A program made the translations under genes and the position numbers. The notes beneath the pieces were generated by a model. That model was not told the DNA's origin. It worked only from the letters and a program-made list of their open reading frames with translations, and made no database searches. From the NCBI GenBank assembly GCA_026997055.1, contig JALWJU010000640.1, forward strand, positions 1 to 8,761: 8,761 nucleotides of DNA, in the 5' to 3' direction. Below are positions 1 through 6,265 of the stretch, in pieces (within the stretch, counting starts at the first letter, position 1; every line of letters starts with the position of its first letter). Origin of the DNA: Paracoccaceae bacterium. GTDB lineage: Bacteria > Pseudomonadota > Alphaproteobacteria > Rhodobacterales > Rhodobacteraceae.

Positions 1-1454
1 AGCTGGTGGCGTCCAGCGGCGTGGGCACCATCGCCGCGGGCGTTGCCAAGGCCAAGGCCGACGTGATCCTGATCTCGGGCCACAATGGCGGCACCGGGGC
101 GAGCCCGGCCACCTCGATCAAGTTCGCCGGCCTTCCCTGGGAGATGGGCCTGACCGAGGCGCATCAGGTGCTGGCCATGAACAACCTGCGCTCGCGGGTG
201 ACGCTCAGGACCGATGGCGGCCTGCGCACCGGGCGCGATATCGTCATGGCGGCGATGATGGGGGCCGAGGAATACGGCATCGGCACCGCCGCGCTCATCG
301 CCATGGGCTGCATCATGGTGCGCCAGTGCCAGTCCAATACCTGCCCCGTGGGCATCTGCACCCAGGACGAGCGCCTGCGCGCCAAATTCACCCGGGATGC
401 CGCCGACAAGGTGGTGAATCTCATCACCTTCTACGCCCAGGAAGTGCGCGAGATCCTCGCCTCCATCGGCGCGCGTTCGCTCGACGAGGTGATCGGGCGC
501 GCCGACCTGCTCACCCAGGTCAGCCGCGGCAGCGCGCATCTGGACGATCTCGACCTGAACCCGCTTCTGATCCGCGTCGATGGCGCCGACAGCATCACCT
601 ATGACCGCAACCGCGACCGTACAGAGGTGGACGACACGCTGGATGCGCAGATCGTGCGTGATGCGCACCGCTTCTTCGAGGACGGCGAAAAGATGCAGCT
701 TTCCTACAGCGTGCAGAATACCCACCGTACCGTAGGCGCGCGCCTGTCGAGCCATATCGTCAAGCGCTTCGGGATGCGCAATTCGCTCCAGCCCGACCAC
801 CTGACGGTCAAGCTCACCGGCTCCGCCGGCCAGTCGCTCGGCGCCTTTGCCGCGCCGGGGCTGAAGCTCGAAGTCTCGGGCGACGCCAATGACTATGTGG
901 GCAAGGGGCTCTCGGGCGGCACCATCGTCGTGCGCCCGCCCATGGCGAGCCCCCTTGTCGCGGCCGAAAACACCATCATCGGCAATACCGTGCTCTACGG
1001 CGCCACCGGCGGCTACCTGTTTGCCGCGGGCCGCGCCGGCGAGCGCTTTGCCGTGCGCAATTCGGGCGCGCGGGTAGTGGTCGAAGGCTGCGGCTCCAAT
1101 GGTTGCGAATACATGACCGGCGGGGTGGCGGTGATCCTGGGTTCCATCGGCGCCAATTTCGGCGCCGGCATGACCGGCGGCATGGCCTATCTCTACGACC
1201 CGGAGGGTCAGGCCCACGCCTGGATGAACATGGATACCCTGGTCACCTGCCCGGTCACCGTGGAGCATTGGGAAGCCGAGCTCAAGGAGCTGATCGAGCG
1301 CCACCTTGCCGAGACCGGCAGCGCCCGGGCGGCTGCCATTCTGGAGCACTGGGAGCGGGAGCGGAGCAATTTCCTGCAGGTCTGCCCGAAGGAAATGCTT
1401 GTACATCTGCCCCAGCCGCTGGGCCGGGAAACGGAGGGCGAGGCCTCGGCCTGA
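1..1454 (+). CDS. gltB: Glutamate synthase (NADPH) large subunit, C-terminal part (5' end outside window)
   Basis: This is the last 483 codons of the large subunit of glutamate synthase, which makes two glutamates from glutamine and 2-oxoglutarate; a full protein is about 1500 residues. The reading frame is open at the window edge, so the start lies upstream. Seen here: the FMN/2-oxoglutarate-site segment SGHNGGTGASP (bases ~78-110), the phosphate-binding-type stretch DGGLRTGRDI, then three cysteines in C-x5-C-x4-C spacing (codons at 309, 327 and 342), which match the family's 3Fe-4S ligands. From about base 790 onward comes the glycine-rich beta-helix domain, with repeats such as GKGLSGGTIVV and GATGGYLFAAGRAGERFAVR. 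The protein ends normally at TGA 1452-1454. The partner gene gltD is not downstream in this window; it may lie upstream or elsewhere. Identification is firm. Confidence 0.97.
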   Translation, partial: LVASSGVGTIAAGVAKAKADVILISGHNGGTGASPATSIKFAGLPWEMGLTEAHQVLAMNNLRSRVTLRTDGGLRTGRDIVMAAMMGAEEYGIGTAALIAMGCIMVRQCQSNTCPVGICTQDERLRAKFTRDAADKVVNLITFYAQEVREILASIGARSLDEVIGRADLLTQVSRGSAHLDDLDLNPLLIRVDGADSITYDRNRDRTEVDDTLDAQIVRDAHRFFEDGEKMQLSYSVQNTHRTVGARLSSHIVKRFGMRNSLQPDHLTVKLTGSAGQSLGAFAAPGLKLEVSGDANDYVGKGLSGGTIVVRPPMASPLVAAENTIIGNTVLYGATGGYLFAAGRAGERFAVRNSGARVVVEGCGSNGCEYMTGGVAVILGSIGANFGAGMTGGMAYLYDPEGQAHAWMNMDTLVTCPVTVEHWEAELKELIERHLAETGSARAAAILEHWERERSNFLQVCPKEMLVHLPQPLGRETEGEASA

Positions 1455-1488
1455 ACCGGCCTGAAAAGGTCTGTTTCTGCCGCTGCGG

Positions 1489-1514
1489 CGGCCCTGCCTT
1501 GACAGGCGGGGCCG
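1489..1514 (+). terminator. Hairpin downstream of gltB, possible terminator
   Basis: Arms CGGCCCTGCC (1489-1498) and GGCGGGGCCG (1505-1514) pair over 10 bp with one G:U wobble around a 6-base loop, 35 bases after the gltB stop. No T-tract follows, so it is not a classical intrinsic terminator. It may stabilise the gltB 3' end or act together with Rho. A smaller GCCG-CTG-CGGC hairpin abuts it on the left. Confidence 0.5.
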
Positions 1515-1558
1515 AGAGGGTCACCCTTGGAGCGGGTTAGGAGTGACAAGATCTTTTC

Positions 1559-1564
1559 AAGGAG
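1559..1564 (+). promoter_or_regulatory. Ribosome binding site that fixes the start of the SH3b gene
   Basis: AAGGAG lies 8 bases before the ATG at 1573. An in-frame GTG at 1543 would add ten residues ahead of the signal peptide and has no comparable Shine-Dalgarno sequence, so 1573 is preferred. Confidence 0.8.
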
Positions 1565-1572
1565 TTGGACTC

Positions 1573-2301
1573 ATGAAGTCTTCAAGAACAATAACCTTTC
1601 TGAGCAGCTGCGCGCTGGTGCTGGCCATGACTGCGCAGGCTGCCCTGGCTCTGGAAGCCGTCGCCAGAAGCGATGTGAACGTGCGCAGCGGTCCGGGGAC
1701 CGAATTCATGCGCGTGGATACGCTTTCGGGTGGCGAATCCGTCAATATCCGCGAATGCTCCGGCAACTGGTGCTATGTGGAGCATCCCGGCCCCGATGGC
1801 TGGGTGAGCGCAAGCTACCTCGCTCCTGTCGGGGGAAGTTCCGGTGGCGGGAGCGGTGGCGGATCGGGGAGCGGCGCGGGTGCCGGTTCCGGATCGGGCT
1901 CCGGCAGCAGCGATGCCGATGCCGCCGCCGCTGCGATTCTCGGCATCATTCTTGGTGCCGTGGCTGCCAGCGCCGGCGGCAGCAGCAGCCCGCCGCCCCC
2001 CGATCCGGGCGCGTCCCTCCCCTACGGACCGGATACCTGCAAGGACGGCTATGTCTGGCGCGACATCTACCCGGGCGATCACGTCTGCGTGACCCCGGAA
2101 AGCCGCGCACAGGCGGCCCACGAAAACGACGTCGCCGGCGCCCGCGTCGATCCCACCGGCCCCTATGGACCCAATACCTGCAAGGACGGCTATGTCTGGC
2201 GCGAGGCTTATGCGGGCGACAAGGTCTGCGTGACCCCGGAGCGGCGCGCCGCCGTCGCTCAGGAAAATGCCGAGGGGCCGAGCCGCAGGGTCCTGCCCTG
2301 A
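1573..2301 (+). CDS. Secreted SH3b-domain protein with Gly/Ser linker and two cysteine-pair repeats
   Basis: The product has 242 residues. Residues 1-26 form a signal peptide: KSSR, a hydrophobic core, then A-L-A before LEAVA as the likely cleavage site, so the protein is exported. Residues ~28-86 fit a bacterial SH3 (SH3_3) domain: DVNVRSGPGTEF, a CSGNWC cysteine pair (C62/C67), and GWVSASYL at the end. Residues 87-113 are a Gly/Ser linker. Residues 114-137 are Ala/Gly/Ile-rich and hydrophobic, followed by a Pro run. Two copies of a ~35-residue module (from 151 and from 198) share YGP-x-TCKDGYVWR, GD-x-VCVTPE and a final EN; each has two cysteines (C156/C172 and C203/C219). The mature protein thus has six cysteines, perhaps three disulfides. 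SH3b domains often bind cell-wall peptides; the repeat's role is unknown to me. It probably sits in the periplasm or at the surface. Flanking hairpins suggest it is transcribed alone. Confidence 0.85.
   Translation: MKSSRTITFLSSCALVLAMTAQAALALEAVARSDVNVRSGPGTEFMRVDTLSGGESVNIRECSGNWCYVEHPGPDGWVSASYLAPVGGSSGGGSGGGSGSGAGAGSGSGSGSSDADAAAAAILGIILGAVAASAGGSSSPPPPDPGASLPYGPDTCKDGYVWRDIYPGDHVCVTPESRAQAAHENDVAGARVDPTGPYGPNTCKDGYVWREAYAGDKVCVTPERRAAVAQENAEGPSRRVLP
2023..2268 (+). repeat. Two-copy intragenic repeat encoding the cysteine-pair module
   Basis: Two direct copies lie 141 bp (47 codons) apart, starting at 2023 and 2164. A stretch of 31 bases is identical between them (2033-2063 and 2174-2204), third codon positions included; outside it the copies diverge at synonymous and non-synonymous sites. 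This fits an in-frame duplication with partial conservation or gene conversion. Confidence 0.85.
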
Positions 2302-2311
2302 CAATAATCCC

Positions 2312-2345
2312 CGGGCCATGGCGCTACCCGTCATGGCCCGTTATT
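2312..2345 (+). terminator. Strong hairpin terminator after the SH3b gene
   Basis: Arms CGGGCCATGGCG (2312-2323) and CGTCATGGCCCG (2329-2340) pair over 12 bp with one G:U wobble around a 5-base loop (CTACC), starting 11 bases after the stop codon. Only a short TTATT follows, so the T-tract is weak, but stem strength and position support termination. A second small hairpin, TCCGG-CATGA-CCGGA (2345-2359), sits directly behind. Confidence 0.7.
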
Positions 2346-2369
2346 CCGGCATGACCGGACGACCGCCCT

Positions 2370-2387
2370 GCAGTACAGGCAGTACAG
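2370..2387. repeat. Tandem 9-bp repeat (GCAGTACAG x2)
   Basis: Two perfect adjacent copies of GCAGTACAG lie in the gap between the SH3b terminator and the Hint promoter. It is short enough to be replication slippage; a binding site is possible but unsupported. Confidence 0.6.
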
Positions 2388-2500
2388 CCGGGGCGATCTT
2401 TCTGCGAAAAACCGAAGGGACGGACCCGAGAGGCGGTGTGGCTACGGCTTCGGGTCAGGCATCCTGCCCGGGGTCCTGTTTCCCATTCCGCCCCAAAACG

Positions 2501-2558
2501 TAAATTTCTTAAAAATTTTTTCGAATTTCACAATAATGCCTCATTTCGGACCTATAAG
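2501..2558 (+). promoter_or_regulatory. Candidate promoter of the Hint-domain gene
   Basis: The sequence switches from GC-rich to almost pure A/T at 2501-2528. TTAAAA (2509-2514) and AATAAT (2532-2537) are separated by 17 bases and match the sigma-70 -35 and -10 boxes at 4/6 and 5/6 positions, predicting a start near 2544. An alternative -10, TATAAG (2553-2558), has no well-spaced -35; using it would put the A/T tract in UP-element position and leave a leader of only about 10 bases. Confidence 0.5.
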
Positions 2559-2575
2559 TTCGGTGTGTAACGAGT

Positions 2576-3514
2576 GTGAACAATAAAAGGCCTGTTTTCG
2601 TGCCGACCGCCTACAACGATCAGTTCTTCCTCATCGACCCCTACAGCCCGCCGCCTGCAGGTACGGCGATGAATTTCGTCACTTATGCCCTGGTTGACCA
2701 GGATGACGATTTCGATTTCGAAGCCGCGGGTGGCGATACCGTCAATGGCATCGACATTACCGCTTCCTGGCCCGGCGACACGGTGACCATCAATGTGCCC
2801 GGGGTGGGCAATGTCACCTATACTGGCGTGACATTCTATCTCGCCGATGGCAGCCGGGTCTTTACTCCGAATGACGGGCAGGTGCTGCAGAATGGCACGC
2901 TGGTCTCGACCACCTGGGTCAGCACTCAGGGACCACTCCTTGTGAAGGAGCTGGGGCCGGCCTGCTTCACGCCGGGGACGATGATCAGGACTGCCGACGG
3001 CCTGCGCCCGATTGAGAGCCTCGAGGTGGGTGACCTCGTGCACACCCGCGACCACGGCCTGCAGCCGCTGCGCTGGATCGGGCAGAGCCGGTTCGAGGCC
3101 GTCGGTGCCTTTGCTCCGGTGCTCATCCGCAAGGGCGCCCTGGGCAATCGCACCGATCTGAAGGTTTCGCAGCAGCACCGCATCCTGATCGCCGACTGGC
3201 GGGCGCAGATCTATCTGGGCGCCGATGAGGTGCTGGTGGCGGCAAAGGACCTGATCAATGGCCGTGACATCCTGATCGTCGAGGGCGGCGAGGTGGAATA
3301 CCTGCACCTTCTGTTCGACCGGCACGAGATTCTCTCCACTTCGGGCCTGCATTCGGAGAGTTACCACCCGGCCCATGCGCTCGAGACCAGCGACCGGGCC
3401 ACCCTGGCGGAGCTCATGCGATTTTTCCCGGAACTGGCGGGGGCTGATCCCGGCGGCTTCTGCACCGCGCGCCCGGTGGCACGCAGCTTCGAGGGGCGGC
3501 TGCTGGCGGCCTGA
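2576..3514 (+). CDS. Hint-domain protein (Hint_2 type, hedgehog/intein fold)
   Basis: The product has 312 residues with no signal peptide or membrane segment. Residues ~1-129 are rich in Asp, Thr, Val and Gly and look beta-structured (DQDDDFDFEAAGGDTVNGID). Residues ~130-270 form a Hint domain: the start motif CFTPGTMIRT with Cys130 at the cleavage-type position, LEVGDLVHTRDHGLQPLRWIG, the histidine block VSQQHRIL (His201), then DRHEIL and GLHSESYHPAHAL. The last ~40 residues are a conserved-looking tail. Stand-alone proteins of this build are common in Rhodobacterales; their substrate and processing are not established to my knowledge. No terminal His-Asn pair is visible, so splicing is unlikely. 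The GTG at 2576 is the first start after an in-frame stop at 2555, but its Shine-Dalgarno sequence is poor; ATG 2669 is the alternative and would remove 31 residues that look coding. Confidence 0.85.
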   Translation: MNNKRPVFVPTAYNDQFFLIDPYSPPPAGTAMNFVTYALVDQDDDFDFEAAGGDTVNGIDITASWPGDTVTINVPGVGNVTYTGVTFYLADGSRVFTPNDGQVLQNGTLVSTTWVSTQGPLLVKELGPACFTPGTMIRTADGLRPIESLEVGDLVHTRDHGLQPLRWIGQSRFEAVGAFAPVLIRKGALGNRTDLKVSQQHRILIADWRAQIYLGADEVLVAAKDLINGRDILIVEGGEVEYLHLLFDRHEILSTSGLHSESYHPAHALETSDRATLAELMRFFPELAGADPGGFCTARPVARSFEGRLLAA

Positions 3515-3573
3515 CGCCGCAAATGCCCGGAGTGCGCTTGACCGCCTCGGTCCGGCAGGTCCAAAAGGGGTCG

Positions 3574-4332
3574 ATGGCCAGCAAAACGCGCAAGAAAGCC
3601 CGCCCCGCGTCCCGGCGCAAGGGCGCTCCCCGCAAGTCCGGGCCACGGCGCGAGCCGTTCCGGCCCATGCGGTGGCTCCTGCGCTGGCTGCGCCGGCTGG
3701 TGCTGGCCACGATCGGGGTGATGCTGACCTGGATTTCCGCCTATGCCTTCCTCGATCCGCCCACCACCCCCTACATGCTTTCGGAAAAGGCCCGGCTGGG
3801 CGAGATCGACCAAGAATGGGTGCCGCTATCCGAAATCTCGCCTGATGTGGCGCCTGCCATTGTCGCCGCCGAGGACGCCAATTTCTGCACCCACTGGGGC
3901 TTCGACATGGCCGCAATCCGCGCCGCCATTGCCGATGGCGGCAGGCGCGGGGGCTCGACCATCTCCCAGCAGATGGTGAAGAATGTCTTTCTCTGGCAGG
4001 GCCGCTCCTGGCCGCGCAAGGCGCTGGAGGCGCTGATTACCCCGGTTGTCGAGCTGATCTGGACCAAACAGCGCATTCTCGAAGTCTATCTGAACGTGAT
4101 CGAGTTCGACGAAGGCGTGTTCGGAATCGAGGCCGCCGCCCGGCACTATTTCGATACCGGGCCCGAGTCCCTGACCCTGCGCCAGGCCGCCCTGCTCGCC
4201 GCCGTGCTGCCCAATCCGAAGCAGCGTTCGCCAATCCGGCCCAACGCGGCGATGGAGGTCCGCGCCCGCCGGATCGCCGACGGGGCGGCAACGATCCGCG
4301 CCGACGGGCGCGCCGCCTGTTTCCAGGATTGA
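3574..4332 (+). CDS. mtgA: Monofunctional biosynthetic peptidoglycan transglycosylase
   Basis: This family 51 glycosyltransferase polymerises lipid II into glycan strands at the outer face of the inner membrane, without a transpeptidase domain. The product has 252 residues, close to the family norm. Residues 1-42 are a very basic cytoplasmic tail, residues ~41-60 a single membrane anchor. The catalytic motifs are complete: AAEDANFCTHWGFD (Glu100 is the expected catalytic base), RGGSTISQQMVKN (125-137), RKALEA (Glu152, counterpart of the second conserved Glu) and KQRILEVYLNVIEFDEGVFG. The ATG at 3574 is chosen because AAAAGGGG lies just upstream; an in-frame ATG at 3523 has no ribosome site. 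It begins 59 bases after the Hint gene with no terminator between, so read-through from that promoter is possible. Identification is firm. Confidence 0.95.
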   Translation: MASKTRKKARPASRRKGAPRKSGPRREPFRPMRWLLRWLRRLVLATIGVMLTWISAYAFLDPPTTPYMLSEKARLGEIDQEWVPLSEISPDVAPAIVAAEDANFCTHWGFDMAAIRAAIADGGRRGGSTISQQMVKNVFLWQGRSWPRKALEALITPVVELIWTKQRILEVYLNVIEFDEGVFGIEAAARHYFDTGPESLTLRQAALLAAVLPNPKQRSPIRPNAAMEVRARRIADGAATIRADGRAACFQD

Positions 4333-4373
4333 ACAGCCCCGGCAAAGAGGTGCATAAGAAGTGTGGATCACAA

Positions 4374-4387
4374 GCACCAGGCACCAG
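4374..4387. repeat. Tandem 7-bp repeat GCACCAG ahead of the GST gene
   Basis: Two perfect copies of GCACCAG are followed by a degenerate GCACCGA at 4394-4400, all in the 74-bp gap before the GST start. It is a small slippage-prone repeat with no evident function. Confidence 0.5.
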
Positions 4388-4406
4388 GCCCAAGCACCGA
4401 GCAGCC

Positions 4407-5069
4407 ATGAACCGCCTCTATCATTTCCCCCTGTCGCCCGCCTGCCGCAAGGTACGCCTCTCGCTGGCCGAAAAGAAGATCGAGGTCGAACTGATCGAGG
4501 AGCGCTACTGGGAGAGGGCTGCCGAATTCATGCGCCGCAACCCGGCCGGCAAGGTACCCGTCCTGCAGATGGGCAGACGCATCATGGCCGAAAGCGGGGC
4601 GATCTGCGAATATCTCGAAGAAACCGCCCCCGAGCCGCCGCTGATGCCCAAACGCGCCGAAGCCCGCTACGAGGTGCGCCGGCTGGTGGGCTGGTTCGAC
4701 GACAAGTTCTTCAACGAAGTGACGAAAAACCTGCTCTACGAGCGCATCCACAAGAAGATCATGGGTCTCGCCCCCGAAAGCCGCAATGTGAAGCAGGGCG
4801 CGCGGGCGATCAAGTACCACCTCGATTACATGGGCAGCCTTCTGGACCATCGCCGCTGGCTGGCGGGCGACGTGATGACGCTCGCGGACTTCGCCGCCGC
4901 CGCGCATCTATCGGCGCTGGATTACGTCTCGGACGTGGACTGGAACCGCAATGCAAATGTGCGCGACTGGTATGCCAAGATCAAGTCGCGCCCGGCCTTC
5001 CGCTCGCTGCTGGCCGACAACCTGCCCGGCTTTCCGCCGCCGGCCCATTACGCGGATCTCGATTTCTGA
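4407..5069 (+). CDS. Glutathione S-transferase family protein
   Basis: The product has 220 residues and fits a cytosolic GST fold. The N-terminal thioredoxin-like domain (1-~80) begins LYHFPLSPACRKVRLSL, with Ser10/Cys13 near the glutathione site; KVPVLQ (49-54) holds the cis-proline, and ESGAICEYLEE (Glu62-Ser63) is the glutathione gamma-glutamyl contact. The helical C-terminal domain (~85-205) contains WLAGDVMTLADFAAAAHL, the N-capping/hydrophobic-staple region typical of GSTs. The substrate cannot be read from sequence. Alphaproteobacterial relatives are often found beside queG, as here: its TGA shares one base with the queG ATG, implying translational coupling. ATG 4407 is preferred because homologues begin close to the xxLYHxPLS motif; the ribosome site (GAG, 4399-4401) is weak. 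Confidence 0.9.
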   Translation: MNRLYHFPLSPACRKVRLSLAEKKIEVELIEERYWERAAEFMRRNPAGKVPVLQMGRRIMAESGAICEYLEETAPEPPLMPKRAEARYEVRRLVGWFDDKFFNEVTKNLLYERIHKKIMGLAPESRNVKQGARAIKYHLDYMGSLLDHRRWLAGDVMTLADFAAAAHLSALDYVSDVDWNRNANVRDWYAKIKSRPAFRSLLADNLPGFPPPAHYADLDF

Positions 5070-6124
5070 TGGCCGACGCGGCCCCGCTCAGGGACCGGCT
5101 GGAGCGGCAGGCGCGCACCGAGGGCTTCGCCGGCCTTGGCATCTGCCGTCCCGACGCCACCCCCGAGACCGCCGCCCGGCTCGCGCAATTCGTTGCCGAG
5201 GGGCGGCATGGACAGATGGCATGGATGGGCGAGCGAATGCACTGGCGCGGCTCGGCGGCCACGCTCTGGCCCGAAGCGCGCTCGGTGATCATGCTGGCCG
5301 AGCCCTATACGCCCGAGCACGACCCGATGGAGGTCACCCGCCAGCCCGGCAAGGGAGCGATCAGCGTCTATGCGCAGAATCGCGACTATCACGATATCGT
5401 CAAGAAGCGGCTCAAGCGCCTGGGCCGCTGGCTGATCGGGGCCGCGACGGAACCCTGCGAAATCAAGGTCTTCGTCGATACCGCCCCGGTGATGGAAAAG
5501 CCGCTTGCCGCCGCGGCCGGGCTGGGCTGGCAGGGCAGGCATACCAATCTGGTCAGCCGCGACCTGGGCAACTGGTTCTTTCTCGGGGCGATCTTCACCA
5601 CGCTGGAGCTTCCGGTGGACCGGCCCGGAGACGACCATTGCGGCTCCTGTCGCGCCTGCCTCACCGCCTGCCCGACCGATGCCTTTCCCGCCCCCTATCA
5701 GCTCGATGCAAGGCGCTGCATTTCTTATCTCACCATCGAGCACAAGGGTCCGATCGACGAGGCGCTTCGCCCGCTTCTGGGCAACCGTATCTATGGCTGC
5801 GACGACTGCCTCGCTGCCTGCCCGTGGAACAAGTTTGCCGCCGCCGCGCGCGAGGCCCGTTACAGGGCCCGTCCCGAGCTTGTCGCGCCGGACCTCGCCT
5901 TCCTCGCCGGGCTGGACGAGGCGGCCTTTCGCGCGCTCTTTGCCGGCTCGCCGGTCAAGCGCACCGGGCGGGCGCGCTTTCTGCGCAATGTGGCCTATGC
6001 GATCGGCAATTCCGCCGACCCGTCGCTTGCCGATGCGCTGGCCCCGCTGCTTGAAGATCCGGACCCGACCCTTTCGGAAGCGGCACGCTGGGCGCTGGGG
6101 CGGCTTGGGGCTGCGGGTCCGTGA
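5069..6124 (+). CDS. queG: Epoxyqueuosine reductase
   Basis: This cobalamin-dependent iron-sulfur enzyme performs the last step of queuosine synthesis, reducing epoxyqueuosine to queuosine in the anticodon of GUN tRNAs. The product has 351 residues, a normal length. The N-terminal half contains the conserved VFVDTAPVMEK block (Asp137 is the likely proton donor). Two 4Fe-4S clusters are supported by C191-x2-C194-x2-C197-x3-C201 and C244-x2-C247-x3-C251 (YGCDDCLAACPWN), plus C217; in ferredoxin-like fashion each cluster would take one cysteine from the other motif. Residues ~300-350 (FLRNVAYAIGNS, LAPLLEDPDPTLSEAARWALGRL) are a short HEAT-like repeat that helps bind tRNA. The start codon overlaps the GST stop by one base. 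queA and tgt are not in the window. Identification is firm. Confidence 0.97.
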   Translation: MADAAPLRDRLERQARTEGFAGLGICRPDATPETAARLAQFVAEGRHGQMAWMGERMHWRGSAATLWPEARSVIMLAEPYTPEHDPMEVTRQPGKGAISVYAQNRDYHDIVKKRLKRLGRWLIGAATEPCEIKVFVDTAPVMEKPLAAAAGLGWQGRHTNLVSRDLGNWFFLGAIFTTLELPVDRPGDDHCGSCRACLTACPTDAFPAPYQLDARRCISYLTIEHKGPIDEALRPLLGNRIYGCDDCLAACPWNKFAAAAREARYRARPELVAPDLAFLAGLDEAAFRALFAGSPVKRTGRARFLRNVAYAIGNSADPSLADALAPLLEDPDPTLSEAARWALGRLGAAGP

Positions 6125-6142
6125 CTCGTGGGATCGCGGACC
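6116..6142 (+). terminator. Hairpin spanning the queG stop codon
   Basis: GGTCCGTGA (6116-6124, ending in the TGA stop) pairs with TCGCGGACC (6134-6142) over 9 bp with one G:U wobble and a 9-base loop. No T-tract follows. It sits at the end of the plus-strand run, before the convergent marR gene, so it probably protects or ends the queG message. Confidence 0.5.
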
Positions 6143-6265
6143 GGCAGTTTCGAAGCGTTTCGGGGTCGGGATGAGGCGCAGGGGATTGGGCAATTCGTGG
6201 AAATCTGCAGGTGCCGCCGCTCCACTTTTCTGAGCATTCGGAAACTCACCTAACACATTGATATA

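Larger units (their letters stand above)
2346..2575. other. Intergenic region without a credible gene
   Basis: I see no gene with start signal and family resemblance here. It holds a tandem 9-mer (2370-2387), a 7-bp inverted repeat GACCCGA/TCGGGTC (2423-2429 and 2450-2456) with a 20-base loop, and an abrupt AT-rich end from about 2500 that looks like a promoter for the Hint gene. Confidence 0.6.

Noticed and set aside
1499..1504. Perfect -35 consensus TTGACA ahead of the SH3b gene
   Set aside because: It lies in the loop of the gltB hairpin, and the bases 16-18 downstream (around 1521-1528) do not resemble a -10 box (at best 2/6).
1573..1611. Lipoprotein signal (LSSC at residues 10-13 of the SH3b protein)
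   Set aside because: The cysteine comes after only a few hydrophobic residues; the real hydrophobic core follows it and ends in a normal A-L-A signal peptidase I site.
1582..2334. Long open frame on the minus strand opposite the SH3b gene
   Set aside because: It is a GC-driven shadow: no ribosome site, no domain resemblance, and the plus frame has a signal peptide, an SH3b domain and repeats.
2267..2503. Small plus-strand open frame in the SH3b-Hint gap
   Set aside because: It overlaps the SH3b 3' end and the strong hairpin, has no ribosome site and resembles nothing recognisable.
3538..3566. Promoter for mtgA (TTGACC at 3538-3543)
   Set aside because: The -10 position 17 bases downstream reads CCAAAA, only 2/6 matches.
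2552..3916. 454-codon open frame on the minus strand across the Hint gene and the mtgA start
   Set aside because: The plus-strand genes in the same interval have clear family motifs; the minus product is Arg/Pro-rich low-complexity sequence typical of antisense frames in GC-rich DNA.
4361..5068. Upstream extension of the queG reading frame through the GST gene
   Set aside because: The extension has no queG homology pattern and is Arg/Pro/Gly-rich; the ATG at 5069, overlapping the GST stop, gives a normal-length QueG.
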